In this document: piece by piece, positions 25,812 through 33,909 of the stretch
Numbering within the stretch: position 1 is the stretch's first letter
Layout: every line of letters begins with the position of its first letter
DNA from: Neobacillus niacini
GTDB lineage: Bacteria; Bacillota; Bacilli; Bacillales; Cytobacillaceae
Direction of reading: 5' to 3'
DNA length: 64,000 nt
Assembly: GCF_030817595.1 (NCBI RefSeq)
Contig: NZ_JAUSZN010000001.1
Location: forward strand, 3,731,001-3,795,000
Position numbers and translations under genes: made by a program
Notes under the pieces: generated by a model
Databases searched by the model: none
What the model was told of the DNA's origin: nothing
What the model saw: the letters and a program-made list of their open reading frames with translations, nothing else

Positions 25812-27113
25812 ATGTTTAAACTAAAAGAAAACCAAACAAATACAAAAACTGAACTACTCGCAGGAATCACAACCTTCTTTACAATGGTCTACATTGTCGT
25901 TGTTAACCCAGTCATTCTTGCTGATGCAGGTGTTCCATTTGAACAAGTCTTCACAGCAACGATAATTTCTGCTGTGGTTGGGACACTTTGGATGGCCTTG
26001 TTTGCAAATTATCCAATCGCCATTGCACCCGGTATGGGGCTTAATGCATACTTCGCATACTCTGTTGTCGGCGGCGGACAAAATATTAATTATGAGACAG
26101 CCTTTGCTGCTGTTTTTATTGCTGGTATTATTTTTGTTATTTTATCTTTAACGCCCTTTAGAGAGAAATTAATCGATGCGATTCCAGATAACCTGAAACA
26201 TGGGATTACAGCAGGTATAGGTTTATTTATTGCTTTTATCGGGCTAAGACTTACACACATTATTACTGCTCATCCTACCAATCTTGTTGGATTAGGTGAT
26301 CTTAGGTCTCCTTCAGCACTGCTTGCAATCATCGGTTTAGCGATTACACTCATTCTGATGGTGCTGCGAATTAATGGTGCTCTATTTTTTGGAATGATTA
26401 TCACAGGACTCATAGCCTTTTTTACGAACCAACTTTCATTCGATCAAGGCTTTGTTTCATTACCATCCCTTCCTGAAGGGTTAATTGTTGGAAACCCTAT
26501 TACAGCATTAAGTGATGTTATTGAGCATAGTCTATATGCAGTTGTCTTTTCATTCATTCTAGTAACCATCTTTGACACCACCGGAACAATGATTGGTGTT
26601 GCAAATCAGGCTGGTTTAATGAAAAATGGAAAATTCCCACGTGCGCGTCAAGCATTGCTATCTGACTCTGTTGCTACATCAATCGGAGCCATGTTTGGTA
26701 CAAGCCCAACAACCGCTTTTATTGAATCCACATCAGGAGTTGCAGCAGGAGGACGGACAGGATTAACTTCCCTTACCGTTGCTATTTTGTTTATTCTATC
26801 GGCATTCTTCGGACCTCTTGTCAGTGCCGTTTCAGGTATTTCTGCGATTACCGCTCCTGCCCTAATCATTGTCGGCAGTATGATGATGGGAAGCATTGCA
26901 AAAATTAAATGGAATGAATTAGATGAGGCCTTCCCGGCATTTCTAGTAATCCTAAGCATGCCGTTAACATCCAGCATTGCCACAGGCATTGCACTTGGTT
27001 TCATCAGCTATCCTCTTCTGAAAATAGTGAAAGGAAAATGGCGTGAGGTTCATCCGCTTCTATATGTTTTTGCTGTCTTATTCTTTTATCAGCTGGCATT
27101 TTTACCGCATTAA
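25812..27113 (+). CDS. pbuG: NCS2-family guanine/hypoxanthine permease
   Basis: 433 aa, 12-14 TM segments, AzgA-like branch of NCS2. ANYPIAIAPGMGLNAYF near residue 65 and FDTTGTMIGVANQAG near 260 are family motifs. Imports hypoxanthine and guanine by proton symport. GGAGG five bases upstream selects the ATG at 25812; the TTG at 25800 overlaps that site. The PurR box pair upstream supports purine-responsive control; no purine riboswitch was seen in the short leader. Confidence 0.82.
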   Translation: MFKLKENQTNTKTELLAGITTFFTMVYIVVVNPVILADAGVPFEQVFTATIISAVVGTLWMALFANYPIAIAPGMGLNAYFAYSVVGGGQNINYETAFAAVFIAGIIFVILSLTPFREKLIDAIPDNLKHGITAGIGLFIAFIGLRLTHIITAHPTNLVGLGDLRSPSALLAIIGLAITLILMVLRINGALFFGMIITGLIAFFTNQLSFDQGFVSLPSLPEGLIVGNPITALSDVIEHSLYAVVFSFILVTIFDTTGTMIGVANQAGLMKNGKFPRARQALLSDSVATSIGAMFGTSPTTAFIESTSGVAAGGRTGLTSLTVAILFILSAFFGPLVSAVSGISAITAPALIIVGSMMMGSIAKIKWNELDEAFPAFLVILSMPLTSSIATGIALGFISYPLLKIVKGKWREVHPLLYVFAVLFFYQLAFLPH

Positions 27114-27153
27114 AAAAATGGAGCCCCAACCGTTATGTTGGGCTCCATTTTTA
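27113..27153. terminator. Bidirectional terminator after pbuG
   Basis: AAAATGGAGCCCCAAC pairs with GTTGGGCTCCATTTTT; between convergent genes. Confidence 0.9.
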
Positions 27154-27801
27154 TTAAAACTTATTTGGGAACTGTTTGATAATCCCGTTTGTAAGGAAAT
27201 CAGCCATATGCATTAGATGATTTTGATTTTTGTCTAATGCAGTAATGTTCTGATTCCAAGACTTATTAAGTTTGGCCGCCACACCTTCTGTAATAAATCT
27301 TAAATGCATATACATCATTTCATTTAATTCTTTTTTATTGTAATTAGGATTCGCAGCACTTAAAAAGTTTGTAATATCATCTGCGTTTTTAAACCATTCA
27401 TCACTGTATTTTTTGAAATCAGGCTGATTTCCACTTTTCGCTGCTGCCGCTACCTTACCGGCAATTTGAATATGCGCTCTTAACAGCTTTGCAAGTTTGT
27501 TACCTGCTTCTTCTCCATAATAAGGTTTGATGGCATTCCCAAAATCGTCCTGATTTTTTAATAATCTTGTTAGCACTGGTTCTTGGTCCTCAAGACCTGC
27601 AATGAAACTTGTTACAAACTTTTCTGTCCAAAAAGCGTGTTCCGTCCAAAGTTCCTTCATATCAACCCTAAGCTGGACGGCTTTCTGACTTAGTGGCTGC
27701 GTTTGCCGCTCGGCACGTTCGTTCCCTTCAGCATTTGTGAATGTTGGGAAGATTAATACAAATGAGAGAAACAAAACCAAGATTTTTGATAAGTGTTTCA
27801 T
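27154..27801 (-). CDS. Secreted helical protein, unknown function
   Basis: 215 aa with a clear signal peptide (MKHL..KILVLFLSFVLIFPTF, cleavage likely after TNA at residue 24). The mature part is predicted all-helical, rich in Asn and Lys, with no Cys, and contains HAFWTEKF and YMHLRFITEGV segments. Homologues in Bacillus are usually hypothetical. AGGAGATG ribosome site. Monocistronic. Confidence 0.7.
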   Translation of the reverse strand: MKHLSKILVLFLSFVLIFPTFTNAEGNERAERQTQPLSQKAVQLRVDMKELWTEHAFWTEKFVTSFIAGLEDQEPVLTRLLKNQDDFGNAIKPYYGEEAGNKLAKLLRAHIQIAGKVAAAAKSGNQPDFKKYSDEWFKNADDITNFLSAANPNYNKKELNEMMYMHLRFITEGVAAKLNKSWNQNITALDKNQNHLMHMADFLTNGIIKQFPNKF

Positions 27802-27893
27802 TCAATTCATCTCCTAATAATAAATTTAACCGGCCAATTTATTATTAGATATTTTATCCATTTTCACTCATACGGAAAAATTTTCGTATTAAC

Positions 27894-28050
27894 ATCTTCA
27901 TAATTTCCACACAACTTCTCTATAACTTCTACAAATGTTTATTCTATTATAAAGATAACTTATTTGAGACTTAGGTTTTAGGAACCTTATTCTTAAAAAC
28001 TTCCCATAATTTGATTGGTACCCGGGTACCAATCCTTTTTTTTTGCCTAT
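27894..28050 (+). ncRNA. Candidate small RNA unit A (with upstream control region)
   Basis: First of two ~160-bp direct repeats. The upstream part shows an 11-bp periodicity (TTC recurring in CACACAACTTC, TCTATAACTTC), a layout used by PhoP-type response regulators, then a TATTATAAAG AT-rich box (27945-27954). The presumed transcript has a hairpin AGGTT/AACCT and ends in GATTGGTAC/GTACCAATC plus nine T (28014-28044). No ORF with a ribosome site. Promoter and strand are inferred from the terminator. Confidence 0.5.
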
Positions 28051-28056
28051 TATGCC

Positions 28057-28214
28057 ATCTTCACAAATTCCACATAACTTCTCTATAACTTCTACAAATG
28101 TTTTTCTTATTATAAAGATAACTTATTTGAGTCTTAAGGTTTAAGGAACCTTATTCTTAAAACTTCCCATAATTTAGCCTGGTACCCGTGTACCAGGCTC
28201 TTTTTTTGCCTAAT
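28057..28214 (+). ncRNA. Candidate small RNA unit B (paralogue of A)
   Basis: Second copy, 163 bp downstream of the first. The conserved blocks are the 11-bp-periodic region, TATTATAAAG, a hairpin AAGGTT/AACCTT, CTTCCCATAATTT and a terminator GCCTGGTAC/GTACCAGGC with seven T. Relative to unit A two terminator base pairs are changed on both sides (T-A to C-G and A-T to C-G), so the stem is preserved while sequence changes. The 470-bp gap between 27801 and 28273 holds these two units and nothing else visible. Confidence 0.5.
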
Positions 28215-28272
28215 TAAAAAACACAAAAACCATAAATTCCGCAAAAAAGGGTTAGTGCACTGCACTGACCCT

Positions 28273-29103
28273 TCACTTAATATAACTAACTTGATTCCTT
28301 CCACAATTCTTACATTGATATAAACCTTTATCAGCACGATTCAATAGAGAATCGATGCTGTCCCCTGGTCTAGATTGGGTAACCCCAAAACTAGCTGTAA
28401 GGTTTCCTGCCCTTTTGAAATCATGGTTAGCCACTACTTCCCTTAATTTCTCAGCTAGCTTAACCGTACCTTCCCCTGATGTACTAGAGATGACAATGAA
28501 CTCTTCCCCACCCCATCGTCCAAAAAACTCTCGATTTGTAAGATGGTGCTGGATGAGTTTCGCTAACTCTACCAGGACTTCATCACCAATTTTATGCCCA
28601 TAGTTATCATTCACTAACTTAAAATGATCAATATCAAAGAAAATGATTAAAAAACCTTCTCTCCTGTCCTCGAAAGCTTTGAGTTTCTTTTCAAGCCATT
28701 CATCAATCAGCAGACGATTGGCGATTCTCGTTAATGAATCGAAGTAGGCGTGCTTTTTAAACATTTCAAGATCTGCATAAGTCTTAAACACATGCTGAGC
28801 GTAGTAGAGAACGATAATGTAAACTAGGTTAGCAAAGTAAAATTGACCGAGCGAATCAATCGATTCTGAGGATAGAAGGTGTAAATACACGATACCAATA
28901 ACAAAAGTTGCAAGAAATATGACGATGGAGTAATACAAACCTCGTTTTGTACCCAGGGTTAGAAAAAAGAATAAGGTGATAATTGGCATCCAGATGATAA
29001 AATCGCCAAGAGATCCTCCATCTACAACCATATAGTTACGGACCGCATCAAAAAAAGTCGTAACGTGATAATAACTAACTAATGCCAAATTGGAATATTC
29101 CAT
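28273..29103 (-). CDS. Membrane-anchored diguanylate cyclase (GGDEF)
   Basis: 276 aa: four or so TM helices in residues 1-110, then a GGDEF domain with FFDIDHFKLVNDNYGH and the active-site RWGGEEF near 205, so probably active in making c-di-GMP. No RxxD inhibitory site is obvious. No good ribosome site precedes the ATG at 29103, and the frame continues upstream with a hydrophobic stretch (IWFIISWFFLYKRIFIQF), so the true start may be an unusual codon further upstream. Confidence 0.82.
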   Translation of the reverse strand: MEYSNLALVSYYHVTTFFDAVRNYMVVDGGSLGDFIIWMPIITLFFFLTLGTKRGLYYSIVIFLATFVIGIVYLHLLSSESIDSLGQFYFANLVYIIVLYYAQHVFKTYADLEMFKKHAYFDSLTRIANRLLIDEWLEKKLKAFEDRREGFLIIFFDIDHFKLVNDNYGHKIGDEVLVELAKLIQHHLTNREFFGRWGGEEFIVISSTSGEGTVKLAEKLREVVANHDFKRAGNLTASFGVTQSRPGDSIDSLLNRADKGLYQCKNCGRNQVSYIK

Positions 29104-29300
29104 GAATTGGATAAAGATTCTTTTATACAGGAAAAACCAACTAATAATAAACCAAATTGAGAGAATGTTATTAATGGTAAAATCAAATTTGGTTACGCCT
29201 TCTACATTTTATAGAAGCGTATTAGAGATGAGAGAAATAACAATACAGGGTATGACCCATAAATGGAAGGGCATATTAAAAAATAAAAAAGGGAAATTTC

Positions 29301-29774
29301 ATGATAGGACTTTTAATAGCACTTGCCGTCTTTAATTACCTGGGGTTTAAAACAAATAAATTACTAAATGGCAACCAAATTCTACATATTTGGTTATTTA
29401 CGATTGCCTTACAAGTACTATTCGATGTTTTTATTGAATTCAAATATCATGCTTACTGGTACTTCGATAAAGAATTAGATTGGCGGGGAATTATTCCACA
29501 TGTATTCCTCATTCCGCCAGTAAATATGTTTTTTTTAAATTGGTTCCCATTTAAAAAGGGCTGGATGAAACAAGCAATATATTTAACTGTTTTTGTGGTT
29601 GCAATTTTAATCTATGAAGTCATTACCCTGCTGCCTGAACCTTGGGGATACTTTCATTATGGCTGGTGGAAACTGTGGCATGCAGCAATCCTTGACCCAA
29701 TATTGTTACTAATCTTATTAGGTTTCTATAAATGGATTTGTAAATTAGAAAAAAAAGCCTGTTTAATGTATTGA
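29301..29774 (+). CDS. CBO0543-family membrane protein
   Basis: 157 aa with about five hydrophobic helices and conserved aromatic/acidic blocks (FDVFIEFKYHAYWYF, IPPVNMFFLNWFPF). Resembles the CBO0543 family common in spore-forming Firmicutes; function unknown. AAAGGGAAA ribosome site. Confidence 0.7.
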   Translation: MIGLLIALAVFNYLGFKTNKLLNGNQILHIWLFTIALQVLFDVFIEFKYHAYWYFDKELDWRGIIPHVFLIPPVNMFFLNWFPFKKGWMKQAIYLTVFVVAILIYEVITLLPEPWGYFHYGWWKLWHAAILDPILLLILLGFYKWICKLEKKACLMY

Positions 29775-29779
29775 TTGAT

Positions 29780-30070
29780 CTAACATCTGCTTCGATGATC
29801 ACATGTGAAACTGGTTTTTAGCTTCATGAAATTATACATGACATTTGCTTGTCTGCCCTTTTTGGTATGGGGATTCCTTTTGGAATGAAGGCATTCCAAA
29901 AACTTTTTATCACAGTAACAAGGGGAGTTACCACGCATAAGACAAAGGTCATGTTTGTAGCAGCAGGAATCTACATCATTAATAGGTTGTCCTGGACCGC
30001 TGCAGCCAGGTCCACACCATCTATACCCCGAAAAAACACAGAACGGAAACTTTCTCCTTCTACAACTCAT
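29780..30070 (-). CDS. Phospholipase A2-like small Cys-rich protein
   Basis: 96 aa. YRWCGPGCSGPG (calcium-loop-like) near residue 15 and DSCCYKHDLCL near 33 reproduce the calcium loop and CCxxHD catalytic core of phospholipase A2-type domains such as the parvovirus VP1 domain. About ten Cys. The open frame extends to 30190, but AAGGAG directly precedes the ATG at 30070. No signal peptide is evident. Convergent with the CBO0543-like gene. Confidence 0.72.
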   Translation of the reverse strand: MSCRRRKFPFCVFSGYRWCGPGCSGPGQPINDVDSCCYKHDLCLMRGNSPCYCDKKFLECLHSKRNPHTKKGRQANVMYNFMKLKTSFTCDHRSRC

Positions 30071-30179
30071 ATTTTTCAACTCCTTTTTATTAAAATATGA
30101 ATTTGTAGGAAAGTGGGGCCGTGCTAGTATCCCGGCTGGGCTATAAATACACAAAAAAAGGAAATCAGCGTGATTTCCT

Positions 30180-30857
30180 CTATAACCCAAATATTTTATT
30201 AATAGATTTCATTGCCTCCGGACTACACAAAGCAGCAAAATGGTCTTTTAACATCATTTTAGCATCTTCCACTTCTAAGGTACTTTCCTTAATGCTATGA
30301 TTTTGTGACCAAAATTTCATTGTCTCAAATGAAGTACTGCTCCAGCCATTTTTCTCTCCTGCTTCGTTTGTCTTTGCCTTGGTCCCTGAAACAACAATAT
30401 CCAAAGAACCCTGCAATTCAAGTAAGGCATGATCAAATGGCTTCTTCTTCTCCTTATCCTTCATTCCTGCCTCTACTCTTAGAACTCTTGTGTCTATTCC
30501 TTCGTTCTCACGAATCAACGTATATAGCTCAACAGCTTCTCTTGACATTAGCCCATCTTGATAGCGTTCTTTTACTGAAAGTGAAGATCCCAAAATCACA
30601 CGTATCAAAGGTAACAATTCAGGAGATATTAAAACGGATTTCTTTTTAACAAACTTTCCATAAGCAGCTGCTCCATCTCCAGGAAATTTTGCACGCCACA
30701 TCCATGGATCCAGCTCAGAACCGGTATACCAATGCTCTTTCAACGTTATTCCGTCGAGTGAAGGATAATCAGGGATGAGCTTTGCCAAAGGTAGAAATCC
30801 AATTTCTTTTATTACGTCTATCGCTTCTTCATATGTATGAACCTTATAATCCTTCAT
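30180..30857 (-). CDS. Unrecognised protein (possible AlkZ-related)
   Basis: 225 aa, soluble. The N-terminal part (TYEEAIDVIKEIGFLPL, GSELDPWMWRAKFPGDGAAAYGKF) resembles proteins annotated as AlkZ-related in Bacillus, but I cannot confirm the family. GGGAGATGATA precedes the ATG. Only 6 bp from the HD-hydrolase gene, so an operon with it is likely. Confidence 0.55.
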   Translation of the reverse strand: MKDYKVHTYEEAIDVIKEIGFLPLAKLIPDYPSLDGITLKEHWYTGSELDPWMWRAKFPGDGAAAYGKFVKKKSVLISPELLPLIRVILGSSLSVKERYQDGLMSREAVELYTLIRENEGIDTRVLRVEAGMKDKEKKKPFDHALLELQGSLDIVVSGTKAKTNEAGEKNGWSSTSFETMKFWSQNHSIKESTLEVEDAKMMLKDHFAALCSPEAMKSINKIFGL

Positions 30858-30863
30858 CCATTA

Positions 30864-31403
30864 TCATCTCCCGAAAAACTTATCTACTTCTTTACGTAAT
30901 TCTATTAGTAAATCAAATGATGATTGTAAACCTAAGCTCTCTACAATATTGGTGTAATACCACCTTTGCTGCTCTTTACCAGCATTAAATCTACTCCAAA
31001 CCTCTTCGCCAACTTGTTCATAATCTCTCATGATAGAACGGATATTATGAAGTTTATCTGCACAGACGACAGCCCGTATATCCTCAGAAGCAGTTTGTAA
31101 AAACTCTATCGTATGTTCCTTCCTAGCTTTCCACGGAAGGGATTTATCCGGTTCTGAACTACCTTCAACTAGCTCTGCGATTTTTGGTCCAAACTCCCAT
31201 TTGATTTCATCTAATGATAGCGGCGTATCCTCAACAGTGTCATGTAGAATTCCAGCTGCAACGATTTCCTCACTATAGCCGCTCTTTAATAACATCATCC
31301 CAACCGCAACTGGGTGTGTTATGTAGGGAATATCCGAGTTTTTCCGATATTGTCCCTCATGATTTTTGCTGGCAATCTGTAGAGCCTTTTCCACTATATC
31401 CAT
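30864..31403 (-). CDS. HD-domain hydrolase, small-alarmone-hydrolase-like
   Basis: About 179 aa: an HD domain with YITHPVAVGMMLL, GILHDTVEDTP (HDxxED) near residue 60 and a later VVCADKLHNIRS, the arrangement of RelA/SpoT hydrolase domains and MESH1-type alarmone hydrolases. No synthetase, TGS or ACT domain. GAGGAAGGG places the start at ATG 31403; the upstream GRANM-containing extension to 31433 is unlikely. Hydrolysis of (p)ppGpp or a related nucleotide is an inference. Confidence 0.75.
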   Translation of the reverse strand: MDIVEKALQIASKNHEGQYRKNSDIPYITHPVAVGMMLLKSGYSEEIVAAGILHDTVEDTPLSLDEIKWEFGPKIAELVEGSSEPDKSLPWKARKEHTIEFLQTASEDIRAVVCADKLHNIRSIMRDYEQVGEEVWSRFNAGKEQQRWYYTNIVESLGLQSSFDLLIELRKEVDKFFGR

Positions 31404-31516
31404 GTTTGCCCTTCCTCTCATCCATCCTGACAATCCTCTATTTTTACCTTATTTCAACAAATTCAAACAAATCTCCTTCCTATCTTTCTGGTAAAAAATA
31501 TTTAATTTGTCCAATC

Positions 31517-31542
31517 ACATATTTTTGTACAAGCATATTTTA
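31517..31542 (+). promoter_or_regulatory. Possible sigma-K promoter
   Basis: AC at 31517-31518 and CATATTTTA (31534-31542; consensus CATAnnnTA) with a 15-bp gap, one short of the usual 16-17. It fits a mother-cell sporulation gene and lies 29 bp before the DDRR-protein start codon. Confidence 0.4.
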
Positions 31543-31570
31543 TAGTACGAGCGTGAAAGGAGGGATTTGA

Positions 31571-31825
31571 ATGTCTAGAAGAAGACGTCGTGACGAAGAT
31601 GTTGCAGGTGTACAAGACCGCAACAGAAGATGCCGTAATAATGACGATGTAGGCGGTGCTATGGATCGCAACGATGACAGAAGAGATGACAGAAGAGATG
31701 ACAGACGAGTTGTCATTAATGCAGACGAAGTTATTATCCGTGCAGATAGAGTTATCATTGTTGACGAGGATAACAGAAGAAGAGATGACAGAAGAGACGA
31801 CAGAAGACGCCCATTCTGGTTTTAA
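31571..31825 (+). CDS. DDRR-repeat low-complexity protein, possibly spore-surface
   Basis: 84 aa: Arg-rich N-terminus (SRRRRRDED), DDRR repeats around residues 34-45 and 71-79, and a short apolar centre (VVINADEVIIRADRVIIVDED) between them. Highly charged, no TM, no known domain. AAAGGAGG ribosome site is very strong. The possible sigma-K promoter and charge pattern suggest a spore coat or exosporium protein (inference). Confidence 0.7.
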   Translation: MSRRRRRDEDVAGVQDRNRRCRNNDDVGGAMDRNDDRRDDRRDDRRVVINADEVIIRADRVIIVDEDNRRRDDRRDDRRRPFWF

Positions 31826-31855
31826 TCAGTATATCTAGGGAATAATTGACTCCTC

Positions 31856-31893
31856 AGGCTGGTGAGACAAAAAGTCTCACCAGCCTGTTTTTA
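31856..31893 (+). terminator. Terminator of DDRR-protein gene
   Basis: AGGCTGGTGAGAC pairs with GTCTCACCAGCCT around AAAAA, followed by TTTTT. Confidence 0.9.
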
Positions 31894-31959
31894 TTGCTCC
31901 AAAACGTTCTAAAATATGGTAAATTAATGAAATAGAATATAAGAATAGCAGGTGCTATA

Positions 31960-32736
31960 GTGTTAGAAAAATCTCATGTTTATATGTCTACATTCAATCA
32001 AGATAGAATGATTAAAGTGTATTTGCCTGTGAATTATCACGAATCAAACAAACATTATCCCGTATTGTATATGCACGATGGGCAAAATGTTTTTGAAGAT
32101 GAAGGTGCGATTAAAGGGATATCTTTAGGATTGAAGGATTACTTAGATGAAAACAAGGTAGAAATTATCGTTGTAGCCATTGATTTAAATCCAGAAGGAG
32201 AAGAACGAATTAACGAATACTGCCCATGGGTAAATGGCGCCATCGCTGAAAGAATCATTGGTCACCCTGTTTCGGCAGGCGGTAAAGGTGAACAATACTT
32301 AGACTTTATCGTAAATGAACTCAAACCTTTGATCGATGATAAATACCGAACTATAAAGAGTCAAACTTCAATGGCCGGAATTTCGTTAGGAGGACTTATT
32401 TCTACATATGCTGCCTGCCGATACCCACAAATTTTCAAGCGGATTGCGGCGATATCACCTGGCTATTATCGGAACCAAGAGGAACTTGAAGTATTCGTAA
32501 GAGATTCCGATCTGTCCGGAGTTGAAAAGTTTTATATGGATTTTGGCACTCATGAAGTTAGTGGCAATAAGGAACTTAATACCGAGTTTTCAGATATGAT
32601 TCAATCTATCTATGAGATTGTGAGCAGTAAAATTGCTGATACCCGCTATGAAACGATTCAAAATGGCAAGCACAACTATACCTCGTTTAAAAAGAGAATT
32701 GGTGAAGTAATATCTTATCTTTATTCCGATTTGTGA
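31960..32736 (+). CDS. Esterase-family alpha/beta hydrolase
   Basis: 258 aa, putative esterase fold (esterase D/YbbA type): VLYMHDGQNVF near residue 35, nucleophile elbow MAGISLGGL near 138 (Ser), and a late GKHNY histidine near 238. Homologues hydrolyse enterobactin-type or other esters. Start GTG with a weak AGGTG ribosome site. Monocistronic. Confidence 0.8.
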   Translation: MLEKSHVYMSTFNQDRMIKVYLPVNYHESNKHYPVLYMHDGQNVFEDEGAIKGISLGLKDYLDENKVEIIVVAIDLNPEGEERINEYCPWVNGAIAERIIGHPVSAGGKGEQYLDFIVNELKPLIDDKYRTIKSQTSMAGISLGGLISTYAACRYPQIFKRIAAISPGYYRNQEELEVFVRDSDLSGVEKFYMDFGTHEVSGNKELNTEFSDMIQSIYEIVSSKIADTRYETIQNGKHNYTSFKKRIGEVISYLYSDL

Positions 32737-32741
32737 GATTA

Positions 32742-32775
32742 AAAAGGTATGGTCGAGGATGACCATACCTTTTAT
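32742..32775 (+). terminator. Terminator after esterase gene
   Basis: AAAAGGTATGGTC pairs with GACCATACCTTTT around GAGGAT. Confidence 0.9.
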
Positions 32776-32776
32776 T

Positions 32777-32876
32777 TTGTCATTTCTGTCACTATGAACC
32801 TCTTATAGTTACCGTAAACTCTGCTCTTGTCATTTATCGGCACTATGAACCTCTTATGTTCTTGTGCCATCTTTTT
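32777..32876. repeat. Degenerate tandem repeat, two units of ~50-51 bp
   Basis: TTGTCATTT recurs 50 bp apart and CACTATGAACCTCTTAT recurs 51 bp apart. Between terminator and DUF2269 gene; no ORF. Same period as the arrays at 37 and 50/51.6 kb. Confidence 0.6.
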
Positions 32877-32896
32877 TTCGATTACCTTGAGAGTAT

Positions 32897-33349
32897 CTAA
32901 AATGGTTTTAGTATCATGAAGGCGATAATGACTATAAAAATTGCATTTTCCAAATATTCATAGCGGAACAGTATTTTTGATAAACGATAATACTCTTCAG
33001 GGATTTCCTCACCTTTATGTGATGCTAACAAAGCCTTAACCGGTTTAGATCTGGGTGATAGGACAAGCGGCCCAATTGCCAGGGCTGCTAAAAATAGAAC
33101 TAGACTTGTTACATACCAGCCCGTTTGGAACAGGCTTGGATTCATGAAGCCCATGATTAAACCTGTGATAAGTACAAGCGTGCCGCCTACCATCACAAAA
33201 ATATGAAGTTTATGTCGAACGGCATAGGAATGCCTTAACTCTGTCATGGTTTTCCCCGACTTAACCACGGTCGTTAAGATAAACCCAGGGCCCATTCCCA
33301 TAATCGCCGAAAAAATGTGTAAAACTACTATAGTTTGATAGAAAGTCAT
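32897..33349 (-). CDS. DUF2269-family membrane protein
   Basis: 150 aa with four TM helices; VLHIFSAIMGMGPGF at the N-terminus with an in-membrane His, and RHKLHIFVMVGG, match the DUF2269 family of predicted integral membrane proteins. Function unknown. GGGGGT ribosome site. Confidence 0.78.
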   Translation of the reverse strand: MTFYQTIVVLHIFSAIMGMGPGFILTTVVKSGKTMTELRHSYAVRHKLHIFVMVGGTLVLITGLIMGFMNPSLFQTGWYVTSLVLFLAALAIGPLVLSPRSKPVKALLASHKGEEIPEEYYRLSKILFRYEYLENAIFIVIIAFMILKPF

Positions 33350-33486
33350 TTAATCAACCCCCAATATCTTGACTTGACTATTTTAACATAATGGTGGTTG
33401 AAACGGTTTTTATGTACTTAATCTGTCAAAAAACTTTCTTTTTTTACATGATATAATATAGGTAAATAAAACAGAAAGGGGCAAAC

Positions 33487-33870
33487 ATGCGCAAAATTAT
33501 TAAATTCCTCTATATCATCATCGGTTTTATTGCCCTCGGCTTAGGCGTTTTGGGTCTTGTTTTACCAGTGCTGCCGACAACTCCTTTGCTTCTTTTAGCA
33601 TCCTACTGCTTTGTGAAGGGATCTGAACGATTCGAGCACTGGTTTAAAGGGACAACTCTTTATACACGTCATTTAGAGACTTTTGTAAAAGAGAGGGCCA
33701 TGACGTTAAAACAAAAACTGACGATTTTGTTATTTGCTGACGTGATGATCGCCATTCCCTTCTTTATTCTCGAAAGCTTTTTCATCCGGCTTATGCTGGT
33801 ATTGATTGTTTTTTATAAATATTATTACTTTATCTATAAAATAAAAACGGTTCCCAAACCAACTAAATAA
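33487..33870 (+). CDS. DUF454/YbaN-family membrane protein
   Basis: 127 aa; GLGVLGLVLPVLPTTPLLLLASYCFVKGSERF is the DUF454 signature region (residues 18-50), with a second TM pair near 75-115. Function unknown. AAAGGGG ribosome site; a TGATATAAT extended -10 lies at 33449-33457. Confidence 0.8.
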   Translation: MRKIIKFLYIIIGFIALGLGVLGLVLPVLPTTPLLLLASYCFVKGSERFEHWFKGTTLYTRHLETFVKERAMTLKQKLTILLFADVMIAIPFFILESFFIRLMLVLIVFYKYYYFIYKIKTVPKPTK

Positions 33871-33909
33871 CCGAGAGCAAGGAACACACTCCAAGCTCTC
33901 GGTTATTTT
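33866..33909. terminator. Bidirectional terminator
   Basis: AATAACCGAGAGC pairs with GCTCTCGGTTATT between convergent genes. Confidence 0.88.

Noticed and set aside
31540..31758. Ser/Leu-rich minus-strand frame
   Set aside because: Antisense shadow of the DDRR-repeat gene.
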